From Streptococcus pseudopneumoniae (GTDB lineage Bacteria > Bacillota > Bacilli > Lactobacillales > Streptococcaceae), in assembly GCF_001074565.1 (NCBI RefSeq), contig NZ_JUQX01000059.1:1-64000 (forward strand): DNA of 64,000 nt, read 5' to 3'. Below the pieces are notes generated by a model. It worked only from the letters and a program-made list of their open reading frames with translations, did no database searches and had not been told where the DNA came from. Position numbers and translations under genes: made by a program. Shown piece after piece: positions 8,183 to 17,059 of the stretch. Numbering within the stretch: position 1 is the stretch's first letter; every line of letters begins with the position of its first letter.

Positions 8183-8226
8183 ATAAATCGTTTTCACTTG
8201 ACAAAAATTGGTCTATACCATATAAT
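8183..8226 (+). promoter_or_regulatory. nagB promoter with NagR-type operator in the spacer and a cre-like site
   Basis: TTGACA (8198-8203), 17-base spacer, TATAAT (8221-8226). The spacer carries a perfect palindrome TGGTCTATACCA at 8209-8220, one base from the GntR-family NagR/DasR operator core TGGTCTAGACCA. Just upstream, ATAAATCGTTTTCA at 8183-8196 matches the streptococcal CcpA cre consensus at 12 of 14 positions. Together they predict amino-sugar induction and glucose repression of nagB. Confidence 0.8.
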
Positions 8227-8252
8227 GAATATAGAAATATGGAGGATATAAA

Positions 8253-8960
8253 ATGAAAGTTATTAAAGTTGAAAACCAAATTGAAGGTGGAAAAGTGGCT
8301 TTTGAAATTTTGAAGGAAAAGTTGGCCAATGGTGCTCAAACATTAGGACTTGCGACAGGGAGCAGTCCGCTTGAGTTTTACAAGGAAATCGTTGAGAGTG
8401 ACCTTGATTTTTCAAATCTAACCAGTGTAAACCTCGATGAGTATGTAGGGCTTGATGGGGACAATCCACAGTCTTACCGTTACTTCATGCAAGAAAACTT
8501 GTTCAACAAAAAACCATTTAAAGAAAGTTTCTTGCCACGTGGTGTTAAGGATAATGCTGAAGAAGAAGTAGAACGCTACAATCAAATTTTGGCTGACCAT
8601 CCTGTTGATTTGCAAATCTTGGGAATTGGTCGCAATGGACATATCGGCTTTAATGAGCCTGGTACTCCATTTGACAGTCAAACGCATCTAGTCGAACTTG
8701 ACCAGTCTACCATCGAAGCTAATGCTCGCTTCTTTGACAAGATTGAAGACGTCCCAACCCAAGCCATTTCAATGGGAATTAAAAACATCTTGGATGCCAA
8801 GTCTATCCTTCTCTTTGCTTATGGTGAGTCAAAAGCAGAAGCCATTGCTGGAACAGTGTCAGGCCCAGTAACTGAAAGTCTGCCAGCAAGTAGCCTACAA
8901 AACCACCCTGACGTGACGATTATTGCGGATGCAGCAGCGCTCAGCTTACTTGAAAAATAA
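8253..8960 (+). CDS. nagB: Glucosamine-6-phosphate deaminase
   Basis: A 235-residue cytoplasmic enzyme that converts glucosamine-6-phosphate to fructose-6-phosphate and ammonia, feeding amino sugars into glycolysis. Motifs: [12 protein letters not shown] (phosphate loop), [10 protein letters not shown] (catalytic Asp region) and [14 protein letters not shown] with the ring-opening His. The short length, lacking the allosteric C-terminus of the enteric enzyme, is typical of Bacillus and streptococci. Start ATG 8253 follows GGAGGATATAAA. It is monocistronic between its own promoter and a terminator. Confidence 0.97.
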   Translation: MKVIKVENQIEGGKVAFEILKEKLANGAQTLGLATGSSPLEFYKEIVESDLDFSNLTSVNLDEYVGLDGDNPQSYRYFMQENLFNKKPFKESFLPRGVKDNAEEEVERYNQILADHPVDLQILGIGRNGHIGFNEPGTPFDSQTHLVELDQSTIEANARFFDKIEDVPTQAISMGIKNILDAKSILLFAYGESKAEAIAGTVSGPVTESLPASSLQNHPDVTIIADAAALSLLEK

Positions 8961-8969
8961 AAAGTACAA

Positions 8970-9000
8970 GAACCGCTTGCTCTTTGGAGTGAGTGGTTTT
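8970..9000 (+). terminator. nagB terminator
   Basis: AACCGCTTGCTC pairs fully with GAGTGAGTGGTT (G-U pairs allowed), loop TTTG, then TTTT. Confidence 0.8.
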
Positions 9001-9175
9001 TGAGATCTTGAATTGATATCGCTTAACAACCACCAAGCTCTCATTGTAAGTGGATAACGGAGAAAATTCTTGACAGTGCAGATTTTAAATATAGGTATCA
9101 CGGTATCTATTGTAACAATTTGGTTCTTTCTAGGGAAGAAAGTGAAGATAATATAAGTTTATGGCAGTTTTCCTC

Positions 9176-9204
9176 TTGACATTTATTCATTTTGCATGTA
9201 AAAT
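9176..9204 (+). promoter_or_regulatory. rpsU promoter
   Basis: TTGACA (9176-9181), 17 bases, TAAAAT (9199-9204). The 175 bases between the nagB terminator and this promoter hold no gene; nothing else could be supported there. Confidence 0.8.
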
Positions 9205-9238
9205 AGAATAGATCTTGAACTTGAAGGGAGTGAAAAAA

Positions 9239-9415
9239 ATGTCTAAAACAGTAGTACGTAAGAATGAATCTCTTGACGATGCACTTCGTCGTTTCAAACG
9301 TGCGGTTACTAAAGCTGGTACTCTTCAAGAAACACGCAAACGTGAATTCTATGAAAAACCTTCTGTAAAACGTAAACGTAAATCAGAAGCAGCTCGTAAA
9401 CGTAAAAAATTCTAA
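9239..9415 (+). CDS. rpsU: 30S ribosomal protein S21
   Basis: A 58-residue, strongly basic protein with the bS21 sequence ([20 protein letters not shown]) and the Lys/Arg-rich tail. bS21 sits on the small-subunit platform and helps initiation. The start ATG 9239 follows GAAGGGAGTG. The gene stands alone with its own promoter and terminator. Confidence 0.98.
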
Positions 9416-9425
9416 TTTGAAATGA

Positions 9426-9453
9426 AAGGCTAGACTTGTCTAGTCTTTTTATT
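9426..9453 (+). terminator. rpsU terminator
   Basis: Arms GCTAGAC and GTCTAGT around a TT loop, followed by CTTTTTATTTTT. Confidence 0.75.
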
Positions 9454-9505
9454 TTTAAATAAATACTGTAAATCCTGCAAAAAAAGGAAACTTCCAACTA
9501 CAATT

Positions 9506-9514
9506 TGATATAAT
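9506..9514 (+). promoter_or_regulatory. Extended -10 promoter of the hprK operon
   Basis: TGATATAAT with TATAAT at 9509-9514, about 31 bases before the hprK ATG. No clear -35. Confidence 0.65.
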
Positions 9515-9545
9515 AGTAAGGAGAACTCGATTGAAGGAGGAAATT

Positions 9546-10481
9546 ATGTCGGTTTTAGTAAGAGAAGTAATTGAAAAGCTCAGACTAGATATTGTATACG
9601 GCGAAGGCGAATTGCTCGAAAAAGAAATCAACACAGCGGACATTACGAGACCTGGTCTTGAAATGACGGGCTATTTTGATTACTACACTCCAGAACGGAT
9701 CCAGCTTTTGGGGATGAAGGAGTGGTCCTATTTGGTTAGTATGCCTTCTCAAAACCGTTATCAAGTTTTGAAAAAAATGTTTCTGCCAGAAACACCAGCG
9801 GTCATCGTAGCCCGTGGCTTGGTGGTTCCAGAAGAAATGTTGAAGGCTGCTAGAGAATGCAGGATTGCGATTTTGACCAGTCGGACAGCAACCAGCCGTT
9901 TATCTGGAGAACTTTCTAGCTACCTTGATTCCCGTTTAGCTAAACGTACCAGTGTACATGGTGTCTTGATGGATATCTATGGCATGGGAGTCTTGATCCA
10001 AGGGGATAGTGGTATCGGTAAGAGTGAGACAGGTCTTGAACTCGTGAAGCGTGGCCACCGTCTAGTAGCGGATGATCGTGTCGATATTTATTCTAAGGAT
10101 GAGATGACCCTTTGGGGAGAACCGGCTGAAATCTTAAGGCATCTACTTGAGATTCGTGGAGTTGGGATTATCGATGTTATGAGTCTCTATGGAGCAAGCG
10201 CTGTAAAAGATTCTTCGCAAGTTCAACTGGCTGTCTATTTGGAAAATTACGATACCCATAAGACTTTTGACCGTCTAGGAAACAATGCCGAAGAATTAGA
10301 AGTTTCTGGTGTAGCTATTCCACGTATCCGTATCCCAGTAAAAACAGGACGCAATATCTCTGTTGTTATTGAGGCGGCTGCCATGAACTACCGTGCTAAG
10401 GAAATGGGCTTTGATGCGACGCGTTTATTTGAAGAACGTTTGACAAATCTGATCGCTCAAAATGAGGTGAAACATGATTAA
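9546..10481 (+). CDS. hprK: HPr kinase/phosphorylase
   Basis: A 311-residue bifunctional enzyme that phosphorylates HPr on Ser46 and reverses this with inorganic phosphate, the sensor step of CcpA carbon catabolite repression. The P-loop GDSGIGKS is near residues 153-160 and the HprK signature [16 protein letters not shown] follows at about 200. Start ATG 9546 follows AAGGAGG at 9534-9540. It overlaps lgt by 8 bases. First gene of the hprK-lgt-DUF948-YtxH operon. Confidence 0.97.
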   Translation: MSVLVREVIEKLRLDIVYGEGELLEKEINTADITRPGLEMTGYFDYYTPERIQLLGMKEWSYLVSMPSQNRYQVLKKMFLPETPAVIVARGLVVPEEMLKAARECRIAILTSRTATSRLSGELSSYLDSRLAKRTSVHGVLMDIYGMGVLIQGDSGIGKSETGLELVKRGHRLVADDRVDIYSKDEMTLWGEPAEILRHLLEIRGVGIIDVMSLYGASAVKDSSQVQLAVYLENYDTHKTFDRLGNNAEELEVSGVAIPRIRIPVKTGRNISVVIEAAAMNYRAKEMGFDATRLFEERLTNLIAQNEVKHD

Positions 10482-11262
10482 TCCAGTTGCATTTGAAATC
10501 GGACCTTTTTCCATTCGTTGGTATGCCCTATGTATTGTGGCAGGCTTGGTCTTGGCAGTCTATCTTGCCATGAAAGAAGCTCCTAAGAAGAAGATTCTGT
10601 CAGATGACATTCTAGATTTTATATTAATTGCCTTTCCTGTTGCAATTTTAGGTGCCAGACTTTACTATGTGCTCTTCCGTTTAGATTACTATCTTCAAAA
10701 TCCGGGTGATGTGATTGCCATCTGGAATGGTGGTTTGGCCATTTATGGTGGTTTGATAGCAGGAGCTATTGTACTTTATATCTTTGCAGATAGAAAACTC
10801 ATCAATACTTGGGACTTTCTAGATATTGCGGCGCCGAGCGTTCTGATTGCCCAAAGTTTAGGCCGCTGGGGAAATTTCTTTAACCAAGAAGCCTACGGTG
10901 CAGCGGTAGACAGTCTGGATTATTTGCCAGGCTTCATTCGTGATCAGATGTATATTGATGGGAGTTACCGTCAGCCAACCTTCCTATTCGAGTCGGTTTG
11001 GAATCTGGTTGGATTTGCTTTGATTCTGATTTTTAGACGAAAATTGAAGGGAATCAGACGTGGTCATATCACTGCTTTCTACTTGATTTGGTATGGTTTT
11101 GGTCGTATGATCATCGAAGGAATGCGGACAGACAGCCTCATGTTCTTTGGTCTGCGAGTTTCCCAATGGTTATCAGTTATCCTTATCGGACTCGGTATTT
11201 TTATCATACTTTATCAAAATCGAAAGAAAGCCCCTTTCTATCATACAGAGGAGGAAAACTAA
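10474..11262 (+). CDS. lgt: Prolipoprotein diacylglyceryl transferase
   Basis: A 262-residue membrane enzyme with seven segments that attaches diacylglycerol to the lipobox cysteine of prelipoproteins such as PstS in this window. Motifs: the essential arm around [12 protein letters not shown] and the Lgt signature [13 protein letters not shown]. Start ATG 10474 lies inside the hprK end, so translation is coupled. The hprK-lgt order is widely conserved in Firmicutes without a known functional reason. Confidence 0.97.
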   Translation: MINPVAFEIGPFSIRWYALCIVAGLVLAVYLAMKEAPKKKILSDDILDFILIAFPVAILGARLYYVLFRLDYYLQNPGDVIAIWNGGLAIYGGLIAGAIVLYIFADRKLINTWDFLDIAAPSVLIAQSLGRWGNFFNQEAYGAAVDSLDYLPGFIRDQMYIDGSYRQPTFLFESVWNLVGFALILIFRRKLKGIRRGHITAFYLIWYGFGRMIIEGMRTDSLMFFGLRVSQWLSVILIGLGIFIILYQNRKKAPFYHTEEEN

Positions 11263-11646
11263 ATGTTAGAAGTTGCTTATATTCTTGTTGCCATTGCTTT
11301 GATCGTTTGTTTAGTCTATCTGACGATCACCATTCAAAAAGCAGGTCGAATGATTGATGAGACGGAGAAAACCATTAAAACCTTGTCTTCAGATGTAGAT
11401 GTTACCTTACATCATACCAATGAATTGTTGGTAAAAGTTAATGTCTTGGTTGACGATATCAATGTTAAGGTTGCGACTATCGACCCACTCTTTACGGCCG
11501 TAGCAGACTTGTCTGAGTCAGTGTCTGACCTCAATAGTCAAGCGCGTGTCTTGAGCAAGAAAGCTTCATCAGCTGGATCAAAAACACTTAAGACGGGTGC
11601 TGGATTATCTGCACTCCGTGTCGCAAGTAAATTTTTCAAAAAATAA
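11263..11646 (+). CDS. DUF948 family membrane-anchored protein
   Basis: A 127-residue protein with one N-terminal membrane helix (residues about 4-24) and a long helical, coiled-coil-like region with repeated Asp/Val spacing, as in the DUF948 (YtxG-like) family. Function unknown. It starts directly after the lgt stop with GAGGAGG upstream and precedes a YtxH protein, the same pair seen as ytxG-ytxH in Bacillus. Confidence 0.88.
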   Translation: MLEVAYILVAIALIVCLVYLTITIQKAGRMIDETEKTIKTLSSDVDVTLHHTNELLVKVNVLVDDINVKVATIDPLFTAVADLSESVSDLNSQARVLSKKASSAGSKTLKTGAGLSALRVASKFFKK

Positions 11647-11661
11647 AAAAGGAGAAATCTT

Positions 11662-12060
11662 ATGGGAAAACTATCCTCTATCCTTTTAGGAACAGTTTCA
11701 GGTGCAGCTCTGGCCTTGTTCTTAACCAGTGACAAGGGCAAGCAAGTTTGCAGTCAAGCTCAAGATTTTCTAGATGATTTGAGAGAAGATCCAGAATATG
11801 CCAAAGAGCAAGTCTGTGAGAAATTGACAGAAGTGAAGGAACTGGCAACGAACTTTGTGCTGAAAACAAAGGAACAAGTAGAATCTGGTGAAATCACTTT
11901 TGACAGTGTCCTTGATCAAGCCAAAACATGTGCACGACAAGCGACAGAAGCATCAAAAGAAACCTTTAACAATCTCAAGGAGCAATGGCAAGAACAGCCA
12001 GCAACTCCAGATATCGTAGAAGACGAAGAAGAGATTATTATTGATATTACAGAAGAATAA
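11662..12060 (+). CDS. YtxH domain protein
   Basis: A 132-residue protein with a short N-terminal hydrophobic segment containing the YtxH pattern GAALALFLTSDKGKQ, then an acidic amphipathic helical region and a Glu-rich tail. In Bacillus, YtxH belongs to the general stress response; streptococci lack SigB, so its role here is open. Start ATG 11662 follows AAAGGAG. Last gene of the operon, before a terminator. Confidence 0.85.
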   Translation: MGKLSSILLGTVSGAALALFLTSDKGKQVCSQAQDFLDDLREDPEYAKEQVCEKLTEVKELATNFVLKTKEQVESGEITFDSVLDQAKTCARQATEASKETFNNLKEQWQEQPATPDIVEDEEEIIIDITEE

Positions 12061-12063
12061 AAC

Positions 12064-12097
12064 ATCACCATCTCTGGTTCTGGAGATGGTGATTTTT
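12064..12097 (+). terminator. Terminator of the hprK operon
   Basis: Perfect 11-base arms ATCACCATCTC and GAGATGGTGAT, loop TGGTTCTG, then TTTT. Confidence 0.9.
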
Positions 12098-12115
12098 ATC
12101 TGCAGCCTGTCTTTG

Positions 12116-12124
12116 TGGTATAAT
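12116..12124 (+). promoter_or_regulatory. Extended -10 promoter of hemW predicting a leaderless mRNA
   Basis: TGGTATAAT; TATAAT at 12119-12124. The ATG at 12132 lies 7 bases downstream, where transcription should start. There is no ribosome binding site. Confidence 0.7.
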
Positions 12125-12131
12125 AAATACT

Positions 12132-13262
12132 ATGCAGAAAAAACCAACATCAGCCTATGTGCATATTCCCTTTTGCACACAGATTTGTTATTATTGTGAC
12201 TTTTCAAAGGTGTTTATTAAGAATCAACCAGTAGATAGTTATTTGGAGCATCTGCTAGAAGAGTTTCGTTCTTATGATATCCAAAAATTGCGAACCCTCT
12301 ATATTGGAGGTGGGACACCAACAGCCCTGTCAGCTTCACAACTAGAAGTGCTCTTGGATGGCTTGACTAAACACTTGGACTTGTCGGTCTTAGAAGAATT
12401 AACCATTGAAGCTAACCCAGGAGATCTGGACGCTGATAAGATTGCGGTTTTGAAAAACTCGCCAGTCAATCGTGTTTCCTTAGGTGTGCAGACTTTTGAT
12501 GACAAGATGCTGAAAAAGATTGGGCGCAGTCATTTGGAAAAGGATATTTATGAAAATATCGACCGCCTCAAACTGGCTGGCTTTGATAATATCTCCATCG
12601 ATTTGATTTACGCTCTACCTGGTCAAACTATGGCTCAGGTCAAGGACAATGTGGCTAAAGCCATTTCGCTTGACATTCCTCATATGAGTCTTTATAGCTT
12701 GATTTTGGAGAATCATACGGTCTTTATGAATCGTATGCGTCGAGGGAAATTGCCCTTACCCAAGGAAGAGTTAGAAGCGGAGATGTTTGAGTACATCATC
12801 GCAGAACTGGAGCGAGCGGGTTTTGAGCATTATGAGATTTCCAATTTTTCCAAGCCTGGCTTTGAAAGCCGCCACAATCTCATGTACTGGGACAATGCTG
12901 AATATTATGGTATCGGTGCAGGCGCTTCAGGTTATGTGAATGGGGTGCGTTATAAAAACCACGGTCCAATCCGCCACTATCTCAACGCAGTAGAGGCAGG
13001 AAATGCTCGCATTACAGAAGAACACCTGAGTCAAAGGGAGCAGATGGAAGAAGAAATGTTTCTGGGACTCCGCAAGAAATCAGGGGTTTCCATGACACGA
13101 TTTGAGGAAAAATTCGGACGGTCCTTTGAAGGACTATATGGAGAAATTGTCAGAGACTTGGTTCAACAAGGTCTTATGCAGATCGATGGTGATCGTGTCC
13201 GAATGACAAAGAGGGGTCTCTTTTTAGGAGACACTGTAGCAGAACGATTTATTTTGGAGTAG
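12132..13262 (+). CDS. hemW: Heme chaperone HemW (radical SAM, HemN-like)
   Basis: A 376-residue radical SAM protein. The cluster motif is CX3CX2C (C15, C19, C22) followed by DF; Phe at the fourth position, where true coproporphyrinogen dehydrogenase HemN has Cys, marks HemW. HemW binds heme and delivers it to target proteins. Other motifs: YIGGGTPT, SLGVQTF and the C-terminal HemN domain. Streptococci of this group do not make heme, so a chaperone or a heme-independent role fits better than a biosynthetic one. It starts a run with the thioesterase and HAD genes. Confidence 0.92.
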   Translation: MQKKPTSAYVHIPFCTQICYYCDFSKVFIKNQPVDSYLEHLLEEFRSYDIQKLRTLYIGGGTPTALSASQLEVLLDGLTKHLDLSVLEELTIEANPGDLDADKIAVLKNSPVNRVSLGVQTFDDKMLKKIGRSHLEKDIYENIDRLKLAGFDNISIDLIYALPGQTMAQVKDNVAKAISLDIPHMSLYSLILENHTVFMNRMRRGKLPLPKEELEAEMFEYIIAELERAGFEHYEISNFSKPGFESRHNLMYWDNAEYYGIGAGASGYVNGVRYKNHGPIRHYLNAVEAGNARITEEHLSQREQMEEEMFLGLRKKSGVSMTRFEEKFGRSFEGLYGEIVRDLVQQGLMQIDGDRVRMTKRGLFLGDTVAERFILE

Positions 13263-13266
13263 AACA

Positions 13267-14004
13267 ATGGGCTTAACTTATCAAATGAAAATGAAAATTC
13301 CTTTTGATATGGCGGACATGAACGGTCATATCAAGCTGCCAGATGTGATTTTGCTGTCCCTGCAAGTATCAGGTATGCAATCGATTGAGCTGGGAGTCAG
13401 TGACAAGGACGTCTTGGAACGCTACAATCTGGTCTGGATTATCACGGATTATGAGATTGACGTGGTACGTTTGCCTCACTTTGCTGAAGAGATTACGATT
13501 GAAACGGAAGCTTTGAGCTATAATCGTCTCTTTTGCTATCGCCGCTTCACTCTCTACGATGAAGCTGGTCAAGAAATGATTCGCATGTTGGCAACCTTTG
13601 TTCTCATGGACCGCGATAGTCGAAAAGTTCATGGAGTCGAGCCTGAGATTGTTGCGCCTTACCAGTCTGAGTTTGATAAAAAACTCATCCGTGGGCCAAA
13701 GTATGCAAATCTAGAAAACTCGATCAGTAAAGACTACCATGTTCGTTTTTACGACTTGGATATGAATGGTCATGTTAACAACAGTAAATACCTGGATTGG
13801 ATTTTTGAAGTCATGGGAGCAGATTTTTTGACCAAGTATATTCCAAAGAAAATCAATCTCAAATATGTCAAAGAAGTGCGACCAGGTGGTATGATTGCTT
13901 CAGCTTATGAACTCAAGGGACTAGAAAGCAAGCATGAGATTATCAGTGATGGCGAGATAAATGCCCAAGCTATGATTACGTGGCAAGAAATTGAAGGCAA
14001 TTAG
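13267..14004 (+). CDS. Acyl-ACP thioesterase
   Basis: A 245-residue protein with two tandem hotdog folds. The second contains the acyl-ACP thioesterase motif [16 protein letters not shown] (about residues 160-175) with the catalytic Asn and His; the first carries the degenerate copy [13 protein letters not shown]. It hydrolyses acyl-ACP to free fatty acid in the cytoplasm. It starts 4 bases after the hemW stop, so it is co-transcribed. Confidence 0.93.
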   Translation: MGLTYQMKMKIPFDMADMNGHIKLPDVILLSLQVSGMQSIELGVSDKDVLERYNLVWIITDYEIDVVRLPHFAEEITIETEALSYNRLFCYRRFTLYDEAGQEMIRMLATFVLMDRDSRKVHGVEPEIVAPYQSEFDKKLIRGPKYANLENSISKDYHVRFYDLDMNGHVNNSKYLDWIFEVMGADFLTKYIPKKINLKYVKEVRPGGMIASAYELKGLESKHEIISDGEINAQAMITWQEIEGN

Positions 14005-14014
14005 AAAGGGCGAT

Positions 14015-14788
14015 ATGGCTTATAAAGGTTATTTAATTGATTTAGACGGAACCATTTACAAGGGGAAAGACCGAATTCCGGCAGGAGAGGCTTTTGTCCA
14101 TGAGTTGCAAAAGCGAGAAATTCCTTATCTCTTTGTAACCAACAATACAACTCGTACTCCTGAGAGCGTTCAAGAGATGTTGGCTAAGAATTTTAATATC
14201 AACACGCCTTTATCAACTGTCTACACGGCAACTTTGGCAACCATCGACTATATGAATGACTTGGGACTGGAAAAGACAGTCTATGTCATCGGAGAAGCAG
14301 GACTCAAGGATGCCATTCAGGCTGCTGGTTATGTGGAAGACAAGGAAAATCCTGCCTATGTGGTAGTTGGACTGGACTGGCAAGTCGACTATGAAAAATT
14401 TGCGACAGCAACTCTAGCCATTCAAAAGGGTGCTCACTTTATCGGAACCAATCCTGACCTCAATATCCCGACGGAACGTGGTCTCTTGCCTGGTGCTGGT
14501 TCACTAATTACACTTCTTGAAGTAGCAACACGGGTAAAACCAGTTTATATCGGGAAACCAAATGCTATCATCATGGACAAGGCGGTTGAGCACTTAGGCT
14601 TGAAAAGAGAAGAATTGCTCATGGTTGGGGACAACTACCTGACAGATATCCGAGCAGGGATTGACAATGGCATTCCAACGCTCTTGGTGACGACAGGTTT
14701 TACCAAAGCAGAAGAAGTGGCGGACCTGCCAATTGCACCAACTCATGTAGTTTCTAGCCTTGCGGAGTGGAATTTTGATGAAAACTAA
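14015..14788 (+). CDS. HAD-IIA family sugar-phosphatase (NagD/YutF-like, TIGR01457)
   Basis: A 257-residue haloacid dehalogenase phosphatase. Motif [10 protein letters not shown] with the nucleophilic Asp at residue 9, motif [12 protein letters not shown], the Lys of motif III in [11 protein letters not shown], and motif [19 protein letters not shown]. Substrate unknown; the YutF/NagD group removes phosphate from small phosphosugars or nucleotides. Start ATG 14015 follows AAAGGG, 10 bases past the thioesterase stop. Confidence 0.92.
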   Translation: MAYKGYLIDLDGTIYKGKDRIPAGEAFVHELQKREIPYLFVTNNTTRTPESVQEMLAKNFNINTPLSTVYTATLATIDYMNDLGLEKTVYVIGEAGLKDAIQAAGYVEDKENPAYVVVGLDWQVDYEKFATATLAIQKGAHFIGTNPDLNIPTERGLLPGAGSLITLLEVATRVKPVYIGKPNAIIMDKAVEHLGLKREELLMVGDNYLTDIRAGIDNGIPTLLVTTGFTKAEEVADLPIAPTHVVSSLAEWNFDEN

Positions 14789-15395
14789 ACTGACCTTTTG
14801 GGGAAGTATGCTCTTTCTCCTCTCCCTGTCTATTCTCTTAACCATTTATCTGACATGGATTTTCTATCCTTTGGAAATTGAGTGGCTGAACTTAGCGGAT
14901 CGAGTCTATCTAAAGCCAGAAACCATTCAGTACAATTTTCATATCTTGATGAATTACCTGACTAATCCCTTTAGTCAGGTCTTAGAGATGCCAGATTTTC
15001 GTTCATCAGCAGCAGGTCTACACCACTTTGCGGTGGTGAAGAATCTCTTCCACTTGGTTCAGTTACTCACTTTATTGACATTACCAAGTTTCTATTTCTT
15101 TGTTAGAAAGATTGTGAAAAAAGGATTTCTACCCCTATATCGTAAAAGTATCCTGATTCTAGTGCTACTACCTCTAGTCATTGGCCTTGTAGGAGTGTTG
15201 ATTGGTTTTGAGCAATTCTTTACTCTTTTCCATCAGATTCTCTTTGTGGGAGATGATACCTGGCTTTTTGATCCAGCAAAGGATCCCGTTATTTGGATTT
15301 TGCCAGAGACTTTCTTTCTCCACGCCTTTGTACTTTTCTTTGTTTTATATGAAGGAATGTTTGGTTTCCTTCTTGCTAAAGCTTCAAGGAAATAG
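14778..15395 (+). CDS. TIGR01906 family integral membrane protein
   Basis: A 205-residue protein with about four or five membrane segments, matching the TIGR01906 (DUF1461) family, which often follows a YutF-type phosphatase in lactic acid bacteria. Function unknown; some DUF1461-linked proteins act in lipid or lipoprotein modification, which is only a hint. Start ATG 14778 overlaps the phosphatase end by 11 bases and has GGAG at 14764-14767. Confidence 0.85.
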   Translation: MKTKLTFWGSMLFLLSLSILLTIYLTWIFYPLEIEWLNLADRVYLKPETIQYNFHILMNYLTNPFSQVLEMPDFRSSAAGLHHFAVVKNLFHLVQLLTLLTLPSFYFFVRKIVKKGFLPLYRKSILILVLLPLVIGLVGVLIGFEQFFTLFHQILFVGDDTWLFDPAKDPVIWILPETFFLHAFVLFFVLYEGMFGFLLAKASRK

Positions 15396-15505
15396 TGGAA
15401 AAAGTTCTGTATTTTTAATAAAAAACGAGAGAAGTTGCTCTACTCCCTATTTATTGTTAGGTTATCCTAAAGATAAACTTGCAAAGCAGGAGATTTTTGC
15501 AGAAA

Positions 15506-15540
15506 ACAGTCTATTTTCTATGAAAAAATAGGCTTTTTTT
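15506..15540 (+). terminator. Terminator before spx
   Basis: AGTCTATTTT and AAAATAGGCT arms followed by TTTTTTT. The 110 bases between the membrane-protein stop and this hairpin hold no supported gene. Confidence 0.7.
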
Positions 15541-15574
15541 CTAAAAATACCTAGTCAAGCGCTTTATTTTTTTG

Positions 15575-15580
15575 TATAAT
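15575..15580 (+). promoter_or_regulatory. Promoter -10 of spx
   Basis: TATAAT at 15575-15580, 35 bases before the ATG. TAGTCA at 15552-15557, 17 bases upstream, is a weak -35. Confidence 0.55.
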
Positions 15581-15615
15581 AGAAATAGCAAGTATAGATA
15601 AAAGAAGAGAAAAGC

Positions 15616-16017
15616 ATGATTACACTATTTTTATCACCGAGTTGTACATCATGTCGTAAGGCAAAGGCTTGGTTAGAGACGCATAAAGTGCCCTTTCAAG
15701 AGCATAATATTATGACTAGTCCTTTAACAAGAAAAGAATTACAACATATTCTTTCCTTGACCGAAAATGGTACTGATGACATCATTTCAACTCGTTCAAA
15801 AATTTTTCAAAAATTGGATATTGATGTAGAGAGTATCTCGGTATCGGAGTTGCTTCAGTTGATTGAGCAATATCCTAGTCTTTTGCGTCGCCCAATTATT
15901 ATAGATACCAAACGCATGCAGATCGGTTTTAATGAAGATGAGATTCGTGCTTTTCTCCCTCGTAGTTACCGTAAACAAGAACTAAAAGAAGCAACATTGA
16001 GAGCTGGTATAGGATAG
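15616..16017 (+). CDS. spx: Spx family redox-sensing transcriptional regulator
   Basis: A 133-residue ArsC-fold protein. The redox switch CTSC is at Cys10 and Cys13, and the LLRRPIIIDTKR motif contains the RPI residues of the family. Spx binds the RNA polymerase alpha C-terminal domain and redirects transcription under oxidative stress; it is normally degraded by ClpXP. Mitis streptococci carry two Spx proteins (A1 and A2); which one this is was not decided from sequence alone. Its stop is directly followed by the UPF0223 start. Confidence 0.92.
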   Translation: MITLFLSPSCTSCRKAKAWLETHKVPFQEHNIMTSPLTRKELQHILSLTENGTDDIISTRSKIFQKLDIDVESISVSELLQLIEQYPSLLRRPIIIDTKRMQIGFNEDEIRAFLPRSYRKQELKEATLRAGIG

Positions 16018-16296
16018 ATGAACAAACAGTATAGTTACCCACTAGATTTGTCGTGGAGCACTGAAGAACTTGCTTCAGTGCTTTCTTTTTTTAATGATGT
16101 TGAAGCTGCCTATGAAGACAAGGTAGAAGCTAAAAAACTGCTAGATTCCTACAAGAAATTTAAGTCTGTGGTTCCGAGCAAAAGCGAAGAAAAACGCTTA
16201 GGTCGCGAATTTGAGACAGCGAGCGGTTATTCCTTCTATCATGCAGTTCAATTAGCAAAAGAAAAAAGAGAAGGGAAGATTTCTCTTGGAAACTAA
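16018..16296 (+). CDS. UPF0223 family protein
   Basis: A 92-residue protein matching UPF0223 (YktA): N-terminal [14 protein letters not shown] and the central [22 protein letters not shown] stretch. Function unknown. It lies between spx and an inositol monophosphatase family gene, an order also found in Bacillus (yktA-yktC). It abuts spx without a gap and overlaps the next gene by 11 bases. Confidence 0.9.
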   Translation: MNKQYSYPLDLSWSTEELASVLSFFNDVEAAYEDKVEAKKLLDSYKKFKSVVPSKSEEKRLGREFETASGYSFYHAVQLAKEKREGKISLGN

Positions 16297-17059
16297 ATTT
16301 GAATTTGCCAAACAGATTGTGCAGGAAGCTGCAGATTACATTTTGGCCCACATGCAAGAAGATTTGCAGGTCGAGCGAAAATCTTCACCTACCGACTTGG
16401 TGACGCGTTTGGATAAGGAAGTTCAGGATCTCTTGGTTGGTAGAATTTTAGCATCTTATCCAGAAGACTTGATTTGCGCGGAAGAGGGCTGTTTGCGTAC
16501 GGCAGTCGGCCAGGGGAATGTTTGGGTGATTGATCCCATTGATGGTACCAATAACTTTGTCGCCCAGAAGGAAGATTTTGCCGTGATGTTGGCCTACTTT
16601 GAGAATGGGGTTGGGAAATTCGGTATCATTTATGATGTCATGAAAGGGGATTGTTACCATGGTGGTGGTGCCTTTCCTCCTTTTCGCAATAATGAGCCCT
16701 TACCGCCTTTTAAAAAGAAACCTCTTCAAGAATTTTTAGTTGCCGGTAACTCAGGTATGTTTGAAAGCAATGAGTGGGGCTTGGCGGATTTGGGTCGAGC
16801 AGCGTTGGGAGTCCGTGTCTATGGCAGTGCGGCTATTAGTTTTGCCAAGGTTTTATGTGGTCGTCTTCTGACTTATATTACCTACCTGCAACCATGGGAT
16901 TACGCTGCGGCCAGTATCTTAGGGGAAAGTCTGGGTTATCGTCTTCTTACGGTATCAGGTGAGCCCGCTGATTTTAAAACGCGTCAGCCTGTCATGATGG
17001 TGCCAATCGAGATGCAAGAAGAGATTCAGTCTTATATCTACGAAAGGAAAGAAAACTAA
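16286..17059 (+). CDS. Inositol monophosphatase family protein
   Basis: A 257-residue Mg2+/Li+-dependent phosphatase fold. Metal site 1 is EEG (residues near 66-68), and [13 protein letters not shown] is the family signature; the C-terminal [11 protein letters not shown] carries the last metal Asp. Substrate may be inositol phosphate, NADP or another phosphomonoester; not decidable here. The start is TTG at 16286 after AAGGGAAGA, inside the UPF0223 end, so translation is coupled. Confidence 0.9.
   Translation: METKFEFAKQIVQEAADYILAHMQEDLQVERKSSPTDLVTRLDKEVQDLLVGRILASYPEDLICAEEGCLRTAVGQGNVWVIDPIDGTNNFVAQKEDFAVMLAYFENGVGKFGIIYDVMKGDCYHGGGAFPPFRNNEPLPPFKKKPLQEFLVAGNSGMFESNEWGLADLGRAALGVRVYGSAAISFAKVLCGRLLTYITYLQPWDYAAASILGESLGYRLLTVSGEPADFKTRQPVMMVPIEMQEEIQSYIYERKEN

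Noticed and set aside
9001-9175. TTGACA at 9070-9075 as an extra promoter in the nagB-rpsU gap
   Set aside because: No -10 at a workable distance; the consensus rpsU promoter lies downstream.
15202-15531. Plus-strand frame overlapping the TIGR01906 gene end and the following gap
   Set aside because: No ribosome binding site and it runs into the terminator at 15506-15540.
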